Below are positions 51,588 to 60,409 of a stretch of 64,000 nt of DNA, one piece after another (position 1 is the first letter of the stretch; each line of letters opens with the position of its first letter). The notes beneath the pieces were generated by a model that saw nothing but the letters and a program-made list of their open reading frames with translations, was not told where the DNA came from and searched no databases. Both the position numbers and the translations under genes were made by a program. This stretch comes from an uncultured Caldilineaceae bacterium. Lineage in GTDB: Bacteria > Chloroflexota > Anaerolineae > Caldilineales > Caldilineaceae. The stretch is taken from assembly GCA_958295915.1 (NCBI GenBank), contig OY282381.1, positions 1,386,722 through 1,450,721 of the forward strand. Reading direction: 5' to 3'.

Positions 51588-52037
51588 TCATTCTACTGCG
51601 ATGATCGCCTCGATCTCCACTGCCCAGTTTTGGGGAACGGTCAGACCGATGGCGCTGCGGGCATGACGCCCCGCGTCGCCGAACAGCTCGATGAACAGTT
51701 CACTGCAGCCGTGAATGACCGACGGTGTATCGTCGAAGCCCGGCGCGACGTTTACCATGCCGAACACTTTCACAACCTGCCTGACGTTGTCCAGGCCGAC
51801 GATCGAATGGACGGCCTGCAGGATATTCAGCGCGCACAGTTGCGCGGCCCGGTACCCCTGCTCTGTCGTCAGGTCCTGTCCGACCTTTCCCTGGATTTCT
51901 TCATCTCCCCAGCGGGAGACCTGCCCGGAGACATAGACATGATCGCCCGACCGCACGGCGTGCATCAGCCGCCCGCCGTCGAGGTCGATCTTTTGTAACT
52001 CGTAACCCATTTCCTTCAGCTTTGTCAGATACGACAC
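51588..52037 (-). CDS. RidA-like (YjgF/UK114) family protein
   Basis: A 149-residue member of a longer RidA subfamily: LQKIDLDGGRLMHAVRSGDH, VYVSGQVSRWGDEEIQGKVG, AAQLCALNILQAVHSIVG and HARSAIGLTVPQNWAVEIEA. The Arg in ARSAIG sits where the catalytic Arg of RidA lies, but the subfamily has not been tied to a fixed substrate. Start GTG, with CAGGAG six bases before it. It lies 56 bases downstream of the second enolase-superfamily gene on the same strand, so the two may be co-transcribed. Confidence 0.88.
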   Translation of the reverse strand: MSYLTKLKEMGYELQKIDLDGGRLMHAVRSGDHVYVSGQVSRWGDEEIQGKVGQDLTTEQGYRAAQLCALNILQAVHSIVGLDNVRQVVKVFGMVNVAPGFDDTPSVIHGCSELFIELFGDAGRHARSAIGLTVPQNWAVEIEAIIAVE

Positions 52038-52093
52038 GCTCTACTCCTGTAATTTGAATCGGATTGTAAGCGGAATCACTATCGCTCTCTGCA

Positions 52094-53368
52094 TTATGAC
52101 TTCATCGACAGCACCGGCGCCTGCTGGGCGCGCTGATACAGGTCGGTGAAATCGGGGCTGCCATCATCGTCCAGATAGTGCGTTTGTACGCCCCGTTCAT
52201 AAACGGGCTGGTTGGCTGTGCGCCAGAACTCCCACATCAAGGAGCCCTGGCTCCAATTGGTATCGGCGAAGTAGAGGCGCACGCCGTTGGCGCGGCTATA
52301 GCGGACCAGCCGGCGGGGCAGGCTGAAATCGGCCACATCCACCCGATAGGTCGTCAAGGCATCCTCATTCAGGGCAATGCCCAGCCCCGGGGCTTCCGGC
52401 GTCTGCGCATAGCCGCCGACGACGGGGATACGTTCGCGTAACAGATTATGCTCATAGAGTTCATGACAGTTGATGGCCGGCCATTGGGCATGGCTGAGCA
52501 CGGCCCCCAAATGCAGGGCCATTGCTGTTGTCAGACCAGTGCCGACCATCTGGATAAAGAAGGGCATATTGGCCGTGGCCGCGGAGATGCCGGACTGCAT
52601 GACACGCGTGACGCCTCCCGCCACCACAAAACCGTCGCAATAGCCCTGCTGAATGGCAACAGCGCCAGGCACAGAGCCGTAGTGGTGGGCTACGGGCGTG
52701 CGCACCTTCTCCCGCAATAGACGGTTCCCGGCCACATCTCCGGCGTTGATCGGCCCCTCCCAGATCGAAATTTTGGGGAACTCCGTCTCCAGCTCCCGCA
52801 GAACCGGCGTCGCTGTGGACACGTCCAGCAGAAAGTCATTCCAGTCGCAGTCGATGTGGAACCAGTCCGGCGTGGCGTTGCTGATGCGTTTGAGCGTTTC
52901 GTACACATCGTGCCAGGGCCTTGTCTTGATCTTCAGGGAGGTGAAGCCCAGCTCGACGGCGACTTGCGCCTCTCGTTCATAGGCTTGCGGCCCCATATCG
53001 TGATCCCAAAAGGAAACGGGGCACCAGTCACGCACTTTGCGCCCCAGCAGGCGGTAGACTGGGACGCCAGCCAGTTTGCCGGCGGCATCAAACAGCGCCA
53101 TCTGCAGGCCAGCGCCCAACGAATCATCCCACATGCACTCGAATGGCGAGCGTCCAATCACTCTCTCTGTGTCGGGCACCCGGCTCCATGTGTAATTCTG
53201 GATCGTCTCCCCGTAGCCGACTGTGCCGTCGTCGGTGGTGACGCGAATGACTTCCGACTCCGACCAACGGTGAATATTGGCCCGCTCCATCTCCCGGCGC
53301 ACGCGTTCCACCATCGGCACGACGAGCAGAATCCGTTCGACGGAGGCAATTTTGGCAGTAGCGGTCAT
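52094..53368 (-). CDS. Atypical enolase-superfamily (mandelate racemase-like) protein
   Basis: A protein of about 424 residues. KxK is in LGFTSLKIKTRPWHD and the first metal ligand in WFHIDCDWND. The second is E in SIWEGPINAGD. At the third position, where a Glu or Asp is expected (as in IASGEN of the paralogue at 1260), the sequence reads TPVAHHYGSVPG, so histidines stand in its place. The usual late catalytic His is unclear (PAINCHELYEHN). It may use a different metal set or have a non-standard reaction. ATG 53368 has GGAG six bases upstream and was preferred to ATG 53380. Confidence 0.75.
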   Translation of the reverse strand: MTATAKIASVERILLVVPMVERVRREMERANIHRWSESEVIRVTTDDGTVGYGETIQNYTWSRVPDTERVIGRSPFECMWDDSLGAGLQMALFDAAGKLAGVPVYRLLGRKVRDWCPVSFWDHDMGPQAYEREAQVAVELGFTSLKIKTRPWHDVYETLKRISNATPDWFHIDCDWNDFLLDVSTATPVLRELETEFPKISIWEGPINAGDVAGNRLLREKVRTPVAHHYGSVPGAVAIQQGYCDGFVVAGGVTRVMQSGISAATANMPFFIQMVGTGLTTAMALHLGAVLSHAQWPAINCHELYEHNLLRERIPVVGGYAQTPEAPGLGIALNEDALTTYRVDVADFSLPRRLVRYSRANGVRLYFADTNWSQGSLMWEFWRTANQPVYERGVQTHYLDDDGSPDFTDLYQRAQQAPVLSMKS

Positions 53369-53969
53369 CAGATACTCCATTCTCGGTAGCGTATTTCAAT
53401 GTACACTGTGGCTCAGGCCGATCTAACCATTTCTGCGCCCATGCGGGCGCCAACGCCGAAATCGATCTGTCAGCAGCGACAGCCTCAGCATAGAGCGCGC
53501 CTTTCATGCATGCAGCCAGATACATTGTGAGCGAACTCTGTTTCTGATCTTCGTTCGGAACAGATCGTTCAAAGTAATCAGCAAGTGGAAATTCTATCAC
53601 GATTCATTGGACTGACACAATGGCCCATCCTACATTGTCTGAATCAGGATTTTCAGGATGAAAGGATAGACGGGATGATAGATGTCCACAGGCTAACTGC
53701 GGTGGCCAGGCGCCAGTGGCTGGTGGCCAGTAACAGCAAACGGCAGTGGCCAGGCGCCAGTGGCTGGTGGAAACTGGGTTTTTTCTGGCGATGCGCAATT
53801 CCCGGATGTGACGGAAGATGATATAATCGTTTCGACTGCAGTGATCAGCTGCAGTGATCAGCTGCAGTGATCAGCGGCTGGTGGCCAGGAGCTGCAGTTG
53901 CTGGCTACTGATCACTGGCAACTGGTTCTTTTCACCAATTCACAGAACATTCGGGCGGAGCGTATTTTG
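53369..53969. other. Repeat-filled spacer before the transketolase-like gene
   Basis: Contains an R2 copy at 53638-53690 (CTGAATCAGGATTTTCAGG, then ATGAAAGGATAGACGGGATG) and R4 runs at 53697-53775. Three exact tandem copies of CTGCAGTGATCAG lie at 53836-53874, and more R4 sequence follows up to 53928. No gene is supported; frames across it have repeat-like composition. Confidence 0.7.
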
Positions 53970-56531
53970 ATGGCGGCAACAAACGGAAACTCTACAGCAA
54001 TAGTCAATACTCTTTCACTGTCGCATGGTCTGGCCCCGCGTGAAGTGGCGCTGCCGGACTATGACAGAGAGCGGGTCGAGGACGTTGGTTTTCTGACCGC
54101 GATGACCCTGGTCCTGTTGGGCAATTACGCTCAGACGGGACACTTTGGCGGCCCCCTCGCCTATACCCCTTACACAGTTTCATCGCATCTGGTCGGCCCT
54201 GAGCTGGGTGGGTTGCGATATGACTATCGTCGACCCAAACATCCTTACGCGGACAGGTTCATGCTGGCGGGAGGCCACAACGCGCCGGTTACATATGCTC
54301 TCTGGATGATTATGGGAGAGGCCCTCGCGCGCAAGCATGCCAGAACCGGAGATGAGCGGTATTTCGCTGACCCTGCAACGTCCATGCTGTCTATAGACGC
54401 CTTGGGCTTTCGGAGGGGCCGGGGCGCGCTGGACAGGCTTCTGAGCGACAACGGCCTCAGTGATCATCCCCTGATGGCTCAGGCGCATATACGAGGTATA
54501 CGGTCGCTGGCGGGGCACTCCGAGACTACAGACCTCACCAACGATGTCAATGGCGGGCCGTCCGGCATAGGCATCGCAACCTCGGCGGGCAAGGCCGCAT
54601 TTTGGGATATTGTGGGCGCGCCCGACAGCCTGAAGATAATCGCTCTCGAGGGCGAGTTCGCCATGACATCCGGCCACTCCCAGGAGATGAAGACTGCAGC
54701 GGTGGCCCAGCAGGTTGGCAAGCGCCTGCGCATCCTTCTGTCATACAACAACGCCGGCATAGACGACGAGCTTGTCGGCAGCGTCATACGGCCCGTCTAT
54801 GAGGCGTACAGAATCGAAGACCAGTGGGCAGCATATGGCTGGAACCTCATGACTCTGGACAACGGCAACGACTATGATCAGGTGGTCGCAGCTCTCAAGA
54901 CGATGGAGGAATGGGAGCATGAGGACGACAGGCCCATGATCGTCGTGGGCAAGACTGTCAAGGGCTGGTGGCCCGCCGCGGAGAACGGCCATCTCCCCGG
55001 CTACGGCGCCCAGATCGTCAGCTATCACAGCCATCCGTATAACCTGGCGATGAACGGCGATTATTTTCAGGGGCTGGCCGCCACGTTTGAAAGGAAGTTC
55101 GACGTCGAGTTCGAAGGCATCCGCAACGGCCCGGTCTCCGACAACCGGGAGCGCCTGATCCAGTTCAAAAGGAATATAGACATTGCCATGTCCATCTTGG
55201 ACAAGGATGGGCTCGGCGACTGGCTAGCCGACCGCCTGGCGCAGATCGGCGACAGCGTGGACAACGATCTGCCGCTGCGCATAGAACGCTCTGGCAACCC
55301 GTTCAAAGACCCTCGCATAGCGGTCAGGAACCTGCCTGTCGGGCCACAGAACGTCAGGGTAGCCAATCCGTCTTCCGGCGAGGAGAAGGACATCTCCATC
55401 AAGCTGTTCGAGGAGCCTGGGGCTGTGCGCGGCACCCGCAGGGCCATATCCGAGATCATCAAGTGGATGAACTACGTAACCGATCACAGATTCATAGTTG
55501 TCGCGGCTGACCTGGCAGAGTCGATCAACGTCGAGCACGGGGCGATCTGGGACACATTCGACCCGGTATTCAACCCCGGTGGAGGGCGGCTGAAGGCGGC
55601 GATCCAGGAGGCCGGCAATGCCTCCACCGCCATAGGTCTCGTGGGGCAGTCTGTGTCTCTGGATCCGGATGAACACGTTGGCGTCTGGGCGCTCAGTGGA
55701 ACATACGGCGCGTTCACGCCTCTCATGTACCTTCCCGCCCGAGTCTGGAGCCAGCAGAACCAGGACAGCCCGTTCAGAACAGGGGTGCTGCATATCCTTG
55801 CGGGCCACTCTGGTCCTGAGACGGCGGCGGATGCCCGTACCCACTTCGGCATTTTCTCGCCCCAGGTGTGGAAGCTGTTCCCAAGAGACCAGGTCATCTC
55901 CCTAAGCTTCTGGGATTACAACGATGTCGCGCCCGGTTATTTCGCTGCGGCGGAGATAGCCGCCCGCGACCCCAAGGTGGGCGTGATCGTCCTGGAGGTC
56001 GCGAGGCCGGACTTTCCGGTGTCGGACCGCAGCGCCTTCGCGGATTCCGATCTCAAGGCGGCGGCGAAGGGCTTCTACGTGATCCGCGACTTCGATCCCG
56101 ACAGACCGAAAGATGGCTACGTTGTCGTACAGGGATCGTCATCCACCGTCAACCTCGTGTCGGTCCTGCCGCGTCTGGAAGAGGAGGGGGTCAACGTCAA
56201 GGTCATCTCGGCGATAAGCGAAGAGCTGTTCAGACGGCAGTCCTCCGCATACCAGGAGTCGGTGTTGCCCCGCGGCGCCCGGTCCGATCTTATGGTCGTA
56301 ACAACCGGCACGCGACGCATGTGGCCCGTGCAGAACGTCGGCCCACTGACCGACGAATACTCGCTCACCTCGGACTGGGACGACCAGTGGCTGACCGGAG
56401 GTTCGGAAGCCGATGTAATCGCCGAGGCCCATCTGGATGCCGAATCCATCTACAAAGGCATCAAACGCTTCGCCGAGGATAGGGCCAGCCGCCTAGGGCG
56501 TCAGACAGAGGCTCTGGCGAGCCTGGGGTAG
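53970..56531 (+). CDS. Transketolase-like thiamine-diphosphate enzyme
   Basis: An 853-residue protein with transketolase-type layout. The N-terminal TPP domain has GHFGGPLAYTPYTVSSHL, LAGGHNAPVTYALWMIM, and IIALEGEFAMTSGHSQEMKT ending RILLSYNNAGID. The usual GDGE of the TPP motif is LEGE here, while the closing NN is kept. The pyrimidine domain follows (RFIVVAADLAESINVEHGAI, FGIFSPQVWKLFPRDQVISL), then a C-terminal domain (VVQGSSSTVNLVSVLPRLEE, DLMVVTTGTRRMWPVQNVG). It resembles a distinct transketolase group; the sugar substrate is unknown. ATG 53970 has GGAG nine bases upstream. The gene stands alone between repeats and the cas operon. Confidence 0.75.
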   Translation: MAATNGNSTAIVNTLSLSHGLAPREVALPDYDRERVEDVGFLTAMTLVLLGNYAQTGHFGGPLAYTPYTVSSHLVGPELGGLRYDYRRPKHPYADRFMLAGGHNAPVTYALWMIMGEALARKHARTGDERYFADPATSMLSIDALGFRRGRGALDRLLSDNGLSDHPLMAQAHIRGIRSLAGHSETTDLTNDVNGGPSGIGIATSAGKAAFWDIVGAPDSLKIIALEGEFAMTSGHSQEMKTAAVAQQVGKRLRILLSYNNAGIDDELVGSVIRPVYEAYRIEDQWAAYGWNLMTLDNGNDYDQVVAALKTMEEWEHEDDRPMIVVGKTVKGWWPAAENGHLPGYGAQIVSYHSHPYNLAMNGDYFQGLAATFERKFDVEFEGIRNGPVSDNRERLIQFKRNIDIAMSILDKDGLGDWLADRLAQIGDSVDNDLPLRIERSGNPFKDPRIAVRNLPVGPQNVRVANPSSGEEKDISIKLFEEPGAVRGTRRAISEIIKWMNYVTDHRFIVVAADLAESINVEHGAIWDTFDPVFNPGGGRLKAAIQEAGNASTAIGLVGQSVSLDPDEHVGVWALSGTYGAFTPLMYLPARVWSQQNQDSPFRTGVLHILAGHSGPETAADARTHFGIFSPQVWKLFPRDQVISLSFWDYNDVAPGYFAAAEIAARDPKVGVIVLEVARPDFPVSDRSAFADSDLKAAAKGFYVIRDFDPDRPKDGYVVVQGSSSTVNLVSVLPRLEEEGVNVKVISAISEELFRRQSSAYQESVLPRGARSDLMVVTTGTRRMWPVQNVGPLTDEYSLTSDWDDQWLTGGSEADVIAEAHLDAESIYKGIKRFAEDRASRLGRQTEALASLG

Positions 56532-56582
56532 GCCGCGGTTTGATGGTGAATCCCGATATTGATTCAATGTTTTGAGATCTTC

Positions 56583-57614
56583 TTATGCGCGGCTACCGCG
56601 CCGGACGTTGTTCGTGGCACTGATTGGCTTATGTGGGTTTTCATTGAACCACTGATGGGTAGGGTAGCCATAGACAACGTCTTCTGGGGGCGGCCACGCC
56701 CACATGCGCCGCAGATCTGTGAGCGTGACAGAGTTCTGGTCTGTTGTGTAGGGAGTGATCCGCTTTGCCATATATTGTTGAAGATCGGCGCCTGTGTAGG
56801 TTGTTTTGCCTTGGTTGGGCGTAGTGTATCGTTGAGCGTAGTCGATCAGATCAAGACGAGTCAATTCGATCTGCACACTTCCCAAACCGGCGGGTTTGGC
56901 ATAGCCAATCTTGTGACGCATGGTTGGTTCCAACACCAGAGCATAGAGAAGCAAACGCAGTTCGTCGTCGGCAAGGTTTGTAAACTGCGCCGAAAACGTG
57001 AAGGTGTTTCCAGGGGCAACAGGTTTGATGCGCTGGGTGAACTTGTTGTGTTTTTTGCCTGTTATTATCTGTGTATTGTGAAAATAGAATTTACGACCCG
57101 CAACATTATCTCGGGCATCTCGATACCAGAAGTGTTTCGGGCTGGGTGTCATCAAGGCAGGCGTATACATCGGCGCATCGAATGTGGGATCAGCGCAGAG
57201 GGCGTCTTCAAATCCCACATTGCCCAACAAAAGCGTGTTTCCCTGAATCAAACCGAACATACGGCAGGCTACACAAAGCTTTTCTGAATCTGAGCATTGT
57301 CGCCATGGACGCGGTAAACATCCATCATGCTTTCCTGCGAACAACCACCAGCAGCCTGGCCCAATGGTTTCGACGAGACTTCGTATCAGCCCCTTTAAGG
57401 ATGCGCCGGGTATGAGCGCTTCATGGTTGCGATTTGTGATATGCTGCTTACTCTCATGCTGTTTCTGTATGGGGCTGTGGATAAAAAGTGGCGTCAACGT
57501 AGTGATGGTTCCTTCAACACGACCAGATCGGCCTTGAAATCGGTGGGGCTTTGCGGCTGGACGGCGTTCAACATCCTGACTCCAGTCAATGCGAACAAAG
57601 TCATAGGGGTTCAT
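56583..57614 (-). CDS. CRISPR type III RAMP protein, Cas7-like
   Basis: A 343-residue RAMP-superfamily protein: VEGTITTLTPLFIHSP (first RNA-binding strand), EALIPGASLKGLIRSLVETI (the glycine-rich thumb/loop) and KLCVACRMFGLIQ with a CxxC seen in several effector Cas7 subunits, then HKIGYAKPAGLGSVQIEL near the end (G-rich loop). It probably binds crRNA as one of several backbone subunits. It is the last gene of the operon and overlaps csx19 by 14 bases. It extends ~60 residues beyond the RAMP core, with a low-complexity tail. Confidence 0.75.
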   Translation of the reverse strand: MNPYDFVRIDWSQDVERRPAAKPHRFQGRSGRVEGTITTLTPLFIHSPIQKQHESKQHITNRNHEALIPGASLKGLIRSLVETIGPGCWWLFAGKHDGCLPRPWRQCSDSEKLCVACRMFGLIQGNTLLLGNVGFEDALCADPTFDAPMYTPALMTPSPKHFWYRDARDNVAGRKFYFHNTQIITGKKHNKFTQRIKPVAPGNTFTFSAQFTNLADDELRLLLYALVLEPTMRHKIGYAKPAGLGSVQIELTRLDLIDYAQRYTTPNQGKTTYTGADLQQYMAKRITPYTTDQNSVTLTDLRRMWAWPPPEDVVYGYPTHQWFNENPHKPISATNNVRRGSRA

Positions 57615-58185
57615 GACAGCTCTCCTCCTGAAGGGAGTGGCAACGGTGATAGAGCGTCTGTCCGCTGGCTGGGTCGATGTATTCGCAGGTGACCAGCTTT
57701 ACCCGGCGCGCATCTGACGACACCGGGTAGCGCAGAAGGCGCGGCACGCGCAGCTCGAGAAACACCTGTGTACCTGGTTGGGGATCCGCTCCTACGATGT
57801 CGAGGGCAGCATCAGACACTCGCAACCCCCATAGATAATAACAACGCTTGGATACTGGTTCAGCGATGGACAGGTCGAGTTCGGGGGCGCGCTCAAAATC
57901 GGGAAGTTCTCTGTCACTGCCGACGTAGACGCACCAGAACAACCCGTCCTGTTTTTCCCAACGCAGTTCCCAGTTCTGGCAAAAGAGGCGTGCCCGTTCC
58001 CAGCGTCGAAAATCCAGATTCGGATCGAGATGGCGCAGAGAAAGCCCTTTCTCCATGTCGGGCGCGCTCACCCAACGGTGGGGAACCTGTTCCAGATACA
58101 TATAGCTCACAATATCAGGCCATTCGAGCGCCTGGACAGCCGGAGTGGGGTCATCAAGCCGCGCCCACAAAATCACATCAGCCAT
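57601..58185 (-). CDS. csx19: Csx19-like (TIGR03984-type) CRISPR-associated protein
   Basis: A 194-residue protein without RAMP motifs. Segments LRHLDPNLDFRRWERARLFC, ELRWEKQDGLFWCVYVG and RCYYLWGLRVS recall the TIGR03984/Csx19 family that accompanies Csx10 in type III-D loci. Its exact role in the effector is unknown to me. Overlaps with both neighbours (8 and 14 bases) place it firmly in the operon. Assignment relies on pattern memory and on the presence of Csx10. Confidence 0.6.
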   Translation of the reverse strand: MADVILWARLDDPTPAVQALEWPDIVSYMYLEQVPHRWVSAPDMEKGLSLRHLDPNLDFRRWERARLFCQNWELRWEKQDGLFWCVYVGSDRELPDFERAPELDLSIAEPVSKRCYYLWGLRVSDAALDIVGADPQPGTQVFLELRVPRLLRYPVSSDARRVKLVTCEYIDPASGQTLYHRCHSLQEESCHEPL

Positions 58186-59125
58186 GCGCCTCCCCCTGCC
58201 GCATAGCGCACAACTGCCAGGCCTGTAGTCGTTCTACGCAGATGGCAATCGCTTTGTCAGACAGATGTTCCAGGTTGTCGTCGCGAAATTCAGCCTGCCT
58301 TCTTAGCCCGCGCTGTTTCTGTTCGGGGAACGTATCCAAACTCAGCATATCGTCTGGACATGTGCCGTATTCAGCCTGCAAGAATTTGCCCAGCCCCCAA
58401 ATTTCATGCGCGGGATGCGTGGTGGAAGGCCCAATGTGGTTGATGGTCACCGCATCCGTGGCGCCTTTCACACTACCCAGACCACGCGAACGCCCTGAGC
58501 CGATGCGAATCAAGCCATCTTGCATATCTCGCGCAAGAAGTAGAACCATGCCGAGTTGCCAGATTTCAAAGTTACGCAGGTAGATTTCTGTTTGAAAGTC
58601 AACCCCCGACGAAACCACTTCCAGGTCGAAGAGCGCGCCGCCAAACGCGCCGCCTGTCAGACGGTCGATGCCAACCCTATTCCGAACTTCGACCGGGTTC
58701 CGTCCATTGAAGTCAACCAGGTAGGCGTCGTTTATGCTTAGGCGTCCAATGAATTCGGTGGAGCCAAAAAGCCGACAGATTGGGCAGGAAACTCGGTAGG
58801 CAGTCTGGCTATCGAGCGTCTTCCCGCTATTCTGGCGAGATTGCAACCGGGATCCGCAAAATGCGTCCGACTCAGGAGGTTTGTGGAATGGATTACAGAT
58901 TGCGTTATTTTGATTGAGGGTACGCCCGATCTTCTCTGAATGACTGCGGAACACCCCTTTGAGGGAGCTGCCCGGCAGATAGACCTGCCAGTCTCCAGCG
59001 CGATAGGTGAGTACGGGCGTCATATCCGGGCCGGAAAGGGTAGCGTGTCCGGACCGAATCAGCACAGGCCCTGTGGTGGTAATCGTTAGAGAGAGCAAGG
59101 CTTCATTCACCAGTCGCTTTAGCAT
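58178..59125 (-). CDS. CRISPR type III RAMP protein, Cas7 (Csm3-like)
   Basis: A 315-residue RAMP protein: SLTITTTGPVLIRSGHATLS, VYLPGSSLKGVFRSHSEKIG, a CPICRLFGSTEF zinc-like motif, EVRNRVGIDRLTGGAFGGAL and RIGSGRSRGLGSVKG. The RVGIDR and GSGRSRGLG loops are strong Cas7/Csm3 markers. At the cleavage position Csm3 has Asp before a PVIR-like strand; here the corresponding segment reads SGPDMTPVLTY, so Asp is present. ATG 59125 was chosen because GGGGAG lies four bases before it. The gene overlaps the upstream cas7 by 23 bases. Confidence 0.8.
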   Translation of the reverse strand: MLKRLVNEALLSLTITTTGPVLIRSGHATLSGPDMTPVLTYRAGDWQVYLPGSSLKGVFRSHSEKIGRTLNQNNAICNPFHKPPESDAFCGSRLQSRQNSGKTLDSQTAYRVSCPICRLFGSTEFIGRLSINDAYLVDFNGRNPVEVRNRVGIDRLTGGAFGGALFDLEVVSSGVDFQTEIYLRNFEIWQLGMVLLLARDMQDGLIRIGSGRSRGLGSVKGATDAVTINHIGPSTTHPAHEIWGLGKFLQAEYGTCPDDMLSLDTFPEQKQRGLRRQAEFRDDNLEHLSDKAIAICVERLQAWQLCAMRQGEAHG

Positions 59126-59975
59126 GATTCTCCCCATTGAATATCGGCAAGGTCTTAATCTGTCGCTCCAAGAAGCCGCTGACGTCTTCTACCGGCGCCA
59201 TCTTCTCGGCGGGGGTTTTTTTGAGCAGATAGGCGCATAATCGTTCTGCCCGTTCGGTTTCATTTCCAGTGGCGAGATCGAGACAATACATGGCTGGCTT
59301 CTGGATTTGGCAGTTTCCCAGCCCACGGGATCGTTTACCGCCAAGATAGGCCAGCCCGCTGATGAATTCAACCAACCCCAGGCTTGTCAGGGCTAAATCT
59401 GTCGGGCTGGGATCTTCCAGGAATATCTGAAGCTGGAACGTCTGCGCGGGGGCGACAACTTCGTAATCGTACTTCAGTCTATCCACCGCTTTTTCACTGT
59501 CGCGGTCGATGGCAACGCCATCTCGAATCTGAACCATTCTGGAAGCCAGATCATCTTCGTCTGGCGGCAGTAGGTCTGAGAAGTAGATGCGTGAAGCCCG
59601 ATAAGGCGACCCGAACAGCTTGCATGTATGGCAAAGTTTTTCCTCCAGTTGGGCGAGCAGGGCTTCCCCGCTCCATTTCTTCTTCTCCCGCTTTTTGTTG
59701 AACGCCTGCTGCTCTTCGCCCTGTGCGCCGGGGCAGCCTTGCCCTGCCATCAAGCGACAACTTTTCAATCCAGTCGCAGGTGTCAACTTCTCAACGGTAC
59801 TACGAAACGCGCCTTTGAAGCTGGAGCCGGGAATAAATGGCTTATCATCCGGGGTGCGCACAATCGGGCTATCGCTGGGGGTTCCCACAGCCCAGCCGCT
59901 TCCTATGTGCAGCCCCGTCTTGAGCGCGAGCGTGCCAGTAAACAAATAGCGACGCTCGAAGATGCGCGTATTCAT
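59103..59975 (-). CDS. CRISPR type III RAMP protein, Cas7 (Csm3-like)
   Basis: A 290-residue protein with TLALKTGLHIGSGWAVGTPS, DSPIVRTPDDKPFIPGSSF, KGAFRSTVEKL, CHTCKLFGSPYRASRIYF, IRDGVAIDRDSEKAV and YLGGKRSRGLGNCQI. All expected Cas7/Csm3 landmarks are present, including an Asp (SDSPIVR) where Csm3 carries its target-RNA-cleaving residue. An insert with CRLMAGQGCPG and charged KKREKKKW lies between the thumb and the CxxC motif. ATG 59975 with GGAG upstream was chosen; it overlaps the preceding stop as ATGA. Confidence 0.82.
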   Translation of the reverse strand: MNTRIFERRYLFTGTLALKTGLHIGSGWAVGTPSDSPIVRTPDDKPFIPGSSFKGAFRSTVEKLTPATGLKSCRLMAGQGCPGAQGEEQQAFNKKREKKKWSGEALLAQLEEKLCHTCKLFGSPYRASRIYFSDLLPPDEDDLASRMVQIRDGVAIDRDSEKAVDRLKYDYEVVAPAQTFQLQIFLEDPSPTDLALTSLGLVEFISGLAYLGGKRSRGLGNCQIQKPAMYCLDLATGNETERAERLCAYLLKKTPAEKMAPVEDVSGFLERQIKTLPIFNGENHAKATGE

Positions 59976-60409
59976 GGTCGCTCCTTTTTTTGTCGCCATT
60001 CAATTTCCGCCACCAGGTGTTGGATAAAGGCATGGGCTAACTGTCCGGCGAAATGGTCTACTCTGCTCTTGGTCTCTTGCTTTGTCAGGTTGGCCGGCAC
60101 AAATTCGTCCCGCACTCTCGCGCGCAGGGCCTGCAAATCTGTATGGAGCGCGTTGTAAAAGTCATGATAACAGTCCTTGTTTTTCTGATGGCGTACAAAG
60201 TTTTTCTGATGGCGTACAAACTGATGGTGTACAAAACGAATCAATTCGTCCCATGAACGCGAGAATTGGCGCAGACCGGCGAGTTGATGATTTGTGATTG
60301 TGATAGCCGATTGCTTGTCGGCAAAGGTTATCGCCTTGCTATAGATTTCACTGTCTGCCAACAATCGAATCTTTTCTGCCTGCGCGGGGGGCGTTTGCGG
60401 GTCACTCAT
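59972..60409 (-). CDS. Small CRISPR-locus protein with internal tandem duplication (possible Cas11-like subunit)
   Basis: A 145-residue, mostly helical protein of no family I recognise: ADKQSAITITNHQLAGLRQF, DFYNALHTDLQALRARVRDE, HAFIQHLVAEIEWRQKKERP. Its size and helicity fit a small (Cas11-type) effector subunit. Residues FVRHQKNFVRHQKN come from an exact 21-bp tandem duplication (60179-60199, 60200-60220) plus a 15-bp partial third copy. ATGA overlaps link it to genes on both sides. The duplication lengthens a helix by seven residues, about two turns. Confidence 0.6.
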   Translation of the reverse strand: MSDPQTPPAQAEKIRLLADSEIYSKAITFADKQSAITITNHQLAGLRQFSRSWDELIRFVHHQFVRHQKNFVRHQKNKDCYHDFYNALHTDLQALRARVRDEFVPANLTKQETKSRVDHFAGQLAHAFIQHLVAEIEWRQKKERP

